From contig JAIXPK010000051.1 of NCBI GenBank assembly GCA_027486335.1, forward strand, positions 1 through 33,789: DNA of 33,789 nucleotides, given 5' to 3'. Positions 31,498-33,789 of the stretch are shown piece after piece (the stretch's first letter is position 1; every line of letters begins with the position of its first letter). Below the pieces are notes generated by a model, which worked only from the letters and a program-made list of their open reading frames with translations, made no database searches and was not told where the DNA came from. Made by a program: the position numbers and the translations under genes. This DNA is from Verrucomicrobiaceae bacterium (GTDB lineage: Bacteria > Verrucomicrobiota > Verrucomicrobiia > Verrucomicrobiales > V1-33).

Positions 31498-33789
31498 TCA
31501 GGGGATCCGGACGCGGATGAAGAGACGCTGGGATTGAGTGGCGGGGGTGGCGGCGCGCCATGTTTCGGTCGCGGAGCCGTCGGGGTGGAGCTGGCGGCTG
31601 AGGAGGACGGGGGCGGGCGACCACGAGGAGAGGTCGGTGGAGGATTCCGGGATGAAGGAGAGGTCGCTGGCGTCGGCGCGGCGGGTGAAGCGGATGGTGA
31701 GCCATGGGGCGGTGCTGCCGTCGACCGTTAGGGTTTCGAGGGTTCCTGAGGGCAGTTGGGGCGAGCCTGGTGCGAGCGGGTTGGAGAGGAAGGCGTATTC
31801 GAGGCGATTGGAGAAGCCGTCGTTGTCGTCGTCGGCGGACGGGGAGCCGAGGCCTGGGAAGGCGGCGGCCCATGAGGCGTAGGTGAAGAGGTCATCGGAG
31901 CCGGGGCTGCCGCCGGGTTGGGCGCTGGCGCGCCAGCTAGAGGGCAGGGAGTGGTCGGGGCGGGCGTCCGGGGCGCGGAGGGCGAGGGAGAAGCCTGAAC
32001 CGTCGGCGGCATCGGGCCATGGGTCGCGGTCGGAGTAGGTGAAGGCGATGACTTCGGTGCCTGCGCCGTAGCTGAGTTTGATTTCCTCGCCGCTGTTAGC
32101 GAGCGAGCCGGAGAGGAAAGTGCCTGCGATGAGTGGGTTGAGGGAGGTGCCCCAGCGGCGGCGGAAGGCGTTGAGGTCTTTAACGACGAGGGCGAAGCTG
32201 CCGGCGGGGATGGTCCAGCCCTGGGGGAAGTCGAAGTCAGCGCCTTTGGTGAAGCGGATCCCTGACATATCGAGGGGAAGTGAGCTGATGTTTTTGACTT
32301 CGATCCATTCGAAGAGGCCGGCGTCGGTGAAGCCCTCGGCGATTTCGGCGGCGGTGAGGGGAGCGGGGTTGTAGTTGACTTCGCTGATGGCGAGGGACTG
32401 CTGATAGACGGAGACGTCGGGGACGCCGGCGGTGAACTGGATGGCTTCCGACCAGCGGGACCAGCGGCCATTGGCGTCGAGGTGGCGGACGCGGGCGCGG
32501 TAGGTGGAGCCGGGGCGGACGCTGGCGAGGGGGATGCGGACGGAAGGGGAGAAGGTGGTTAGGACGGGTGAGGTCCAGACGGGTTCGACTTCGTATTTTC
32601 GCGGGGTGCCTTGGGTGTAGCCGGGGATGCCGGGGGCTCCGATTTCGCCGATGCGCCACTGCATTCCTGAGAAGACGGTGCCGTTGGGTGCGGGGGTAAA
32701 GGGAGAGCTTTGGAAGTCGAGTGCGGCGGCGGGGAAGCCGGCCGGGCCGGAGTAGGTGATGACTGGGCGTGCGGGGAAGGAAGTGTCAGGAGTGGATGGG
32801 TTGATGCCGAGACCGCCGTAGAGGGATTCCCATTCGAGGAATTTGTAGCCGTAGCCTTTGGGGTTGCCGTTGCTGCGGGCCCATGTGCCGCCGGGCCATG
32901 CATTGGTGGTGAACTCGGTGAGATAGGCCATGGAGCCTTCGAAGTCGCCGAAGCCGTCGTTGTCGGGATCCGGGAGGCGACGGGTCCAGTTGGTGACGGA
33001 GTTCATGGGCGAGCCGCGCTGATCGCCGAAGGTGGCGCGGTAGAAGTTGCTGCGGTGGTTGGTGTATCCGTTAGGAGTGCCGACGGTGCCGGCGGAGCGC
33101 GGGTGCATGTTCCACATGGCGGCATCGGCGTCTGCCCATGTGAGGGTGGCACCGGAGGGATTGACCATCTGGGCGTATTCGTCGATGAGCTGAGCCATCT
33201 GGCCGCCGTTAGGGGCGGGGTCGGAGGCGATGAGGTCGAGGAGTTCGCGGCAGCGGTTGCGGAAGTCGATGGCGATGGCTGGGCGGCGGGTGACGGCGGC
33301 CCATTGGTTGGAGACGCCTGGCCAGACGGTGCCGTCGATGGTGGCGGCCCAGTGATGGGCTGGGAGGCACATCATGTCCTGGTCGTAGGGCATGATGACC
33401 CAGCGGTTGTCGCTGAAGGGTGCGGCGGGACGGTGATAGGCGCGGTAGTTGTCGCCGCCGCGGATGTCGACGTTGGCGACGTAGCGGTTGAGGGCCTGGA
33501 ACGTGCAGAAGGCGGGGATGTCGAGATTGGCGCGGTACCATGCTTCGGACTGACCGGCCTGAAGGGTGGCGGAGGCGAAGGCGTTCCAGTCTGCGCCGTT
33601 GATGGGCTGGGACTCGGACTGGTGTTTCTGGTCGGGGCCGTAGCCTTCGATGCTGTAGATGTTGCCGTCTGGGAGATTGCGTTCGTCGAGGAAGTTGCCT
33701 TCGTAGGGTTCCATGCCGGTGTAGAGCCCCCAGAAGTCGCCGTCGAACTGGGTGGGGCCGGATTCTGCGGCGTTGTCGATGACGCGCCA
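31498..33789 (-). CDS. CotH-kinase/lamin-tail surface protein (5' end outside window)
   Basis: The frame is open to the right edge; 763 residues are visible, with the N-terminus missing. It begins inside a CotH kinase-like domain: FDGDFWGLYTGMEPYEGNFL, then DGNIYSIEGYG, VDIRGGDNYRAYHRP and the metal-site-like WVIMPYDQDMM. A fibronectin-III-like region follows (YRARVRHLDANGRWSRWSEA). Then comes a lamin tail domain (LAISEVNYNPAP, LFEWIEVKNISSLPLDMSGI, PQGWTIPAGSFALVVKDLNA). A calcium-type DDDNDGFSNRLEYAF repeat and a beta-rich tail close the protein. Large proteins with this order are common in Verrucomicrobiota and Planctomycetota and are thought to be secreted. CotH is an atypical protein kinase in Bacillus spores; activity here is unproven. 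It ends 4 bases from the convergent HTH gene. Confidence 0.9.
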   Translation of the reverse strand, partial: WRVIDNAAESGPTQFDGDFWGLYTGMEPYEGNFLDERNLPDGNIYSIEGYGPDQKHQSESQPINGADWNAFASATLQAGQSEAWYRANLDIPAFCTFQALNRYVANVDIRGGDNYRAYHRPAAPFSDNRWVIMPYDQDMMCLPAHHWAATIDGTVWPGVSNQWAAVTRRPAIAIDFRNRCRELLDLIASDPAPNGGQMAQLIDEYAQMVNPSGATLTWADADAAMWNMHPRSAGTVGTPNGYTNHRSNFYRATFGDQRGSPMNSVTNWTRRLPDPDNDGFGDFEGSMAYLTEFTTNAWPGGTWARSNGNPKGYGYKFLEWESLYGGLGINPSTPDTSFPARPVITYSGPAGFPAAALDFQSSPFTPAPNGTVFSGMQWRIGEIGAPGIPGYTQGTPRKYEVEPVWTSPVLTTFSPSVRIPLASVRPGSTYRARVRHLDANGRWSRWSEAIQFTAGVPDVSVYQQSLAISEVNYNPAPLTAAEIAEGFTDAGLFEWIEVKNISSLPLDMSGIRFTKGADFDFPQGWTIPAGSFALVVKDLNAFRRRWGTSLNPLIAGTFLSGSLANSGEEIKLSYGAGTEVIAFTYSDRDPWPDAADGSGFSLALRAPDARPDHSLPSSWRASAQPGGSPGSDDLFTYASWAAAFPGLGSPSADDDNDGFSNRLEYAFLSNPLAPGSPQLPSGTLETLTVDGSTAPWLTIRFTRRADASDLSFIPESSTDLSSWSPAPVLLSRQLHPDGSATETWRAATPATQSQRLFIRVRIP

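Overview
The window looks like chromosomal DNA of a GC-rich member of the Verrucomicrobiota. This is inferred from gene content, not from a marker-gene comparison. The clues are two secreted proteins with PEP-CTERM sorting tails, a CAAX-protease-related membrane protein of the type tied to PEP-CTERM systems, a CotH-kinase/lamin-tail surface protein, very few Shine-Dalgarno sites, and short palindromic intergenic repeats. No rRNA, tRNA, CRISPR array, transposase or phage structural gene was seen.

Layout (most genes are on the minus strand). 1-1421: 3' truncated secreted WD/DR-repeat protein. 1422-1991: no confident gene, with palindromic repeats and a terminator. 5039-1992: operon of hybrid histidine kinase/response regulator, small cupin and TIM-barrel PEP-hydrolase-like enzyme. 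6825-5146: XRE-ImmA/IrrE regulator-protease coupled to a PIN-domain protein, resembling toxin-antitoxin or stress modules. 9978-8023: thrS. It is followed in the same reading frame, directly after its stop, by a DMP19-like coding stretch with no usable start before 7593. Plus-strand genes at 10098-12563 are a small anchored protein, an FKBP-type prolyl isomerase and a PqiA-like membrane protein. 15895-12579: extracellular solute-binding protein, agmatine deiminase and an unknown protein, probably co-transcribed. 16702-16050: VapBC-type pair. 18476-16856: two paralogous PEP-CTERM proteins. The vapBC/PEP-CTERM segment lies between direct copies of an intergenic repeat. 24895-18991: probable operon of squalene/phytoene synthase-like enzyme, ABC ATPase, two permeases, second ABC ATPase and alanine dehydrogenase. 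30798-24996: MMPL-type exporter, CAAX-protease-like membrane protein, and a secreted fusion of two esterase domains with an SMP-30-like propeller. 30903-31493 (plus): HTH regulator. 31498-33789: CotH/lamin-tail protein cut by the right edge.

The permeases and ATPases at 20175-24002 lack a neighbouring binding protein. The orphan binding protein at 14306-15895 is a natural candidate partner, and its agmatine deiminase neighbour hints at polyamine or agmatine use. The CAAX-like protease may act in the same sorting system as the PEP-CTERM proteins.

A window-wide feature is a very strong excess of G over C on the plus strand. It holds for genes in both orientations, so plus genes end codons in G and minus genes in C. 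Three segments lack it: about 1-1450, 5146-8022 and 16050-18480. They are the best candidates for recently acquired DNA. No single wholly new system is proven. The strongest leads are the thrS-TAG-DMP19 arrangement, the XRE-ImmA-PIN module, and the repeat-bounded vapBC/PEP-CTERM segment with its covarying palindromes.
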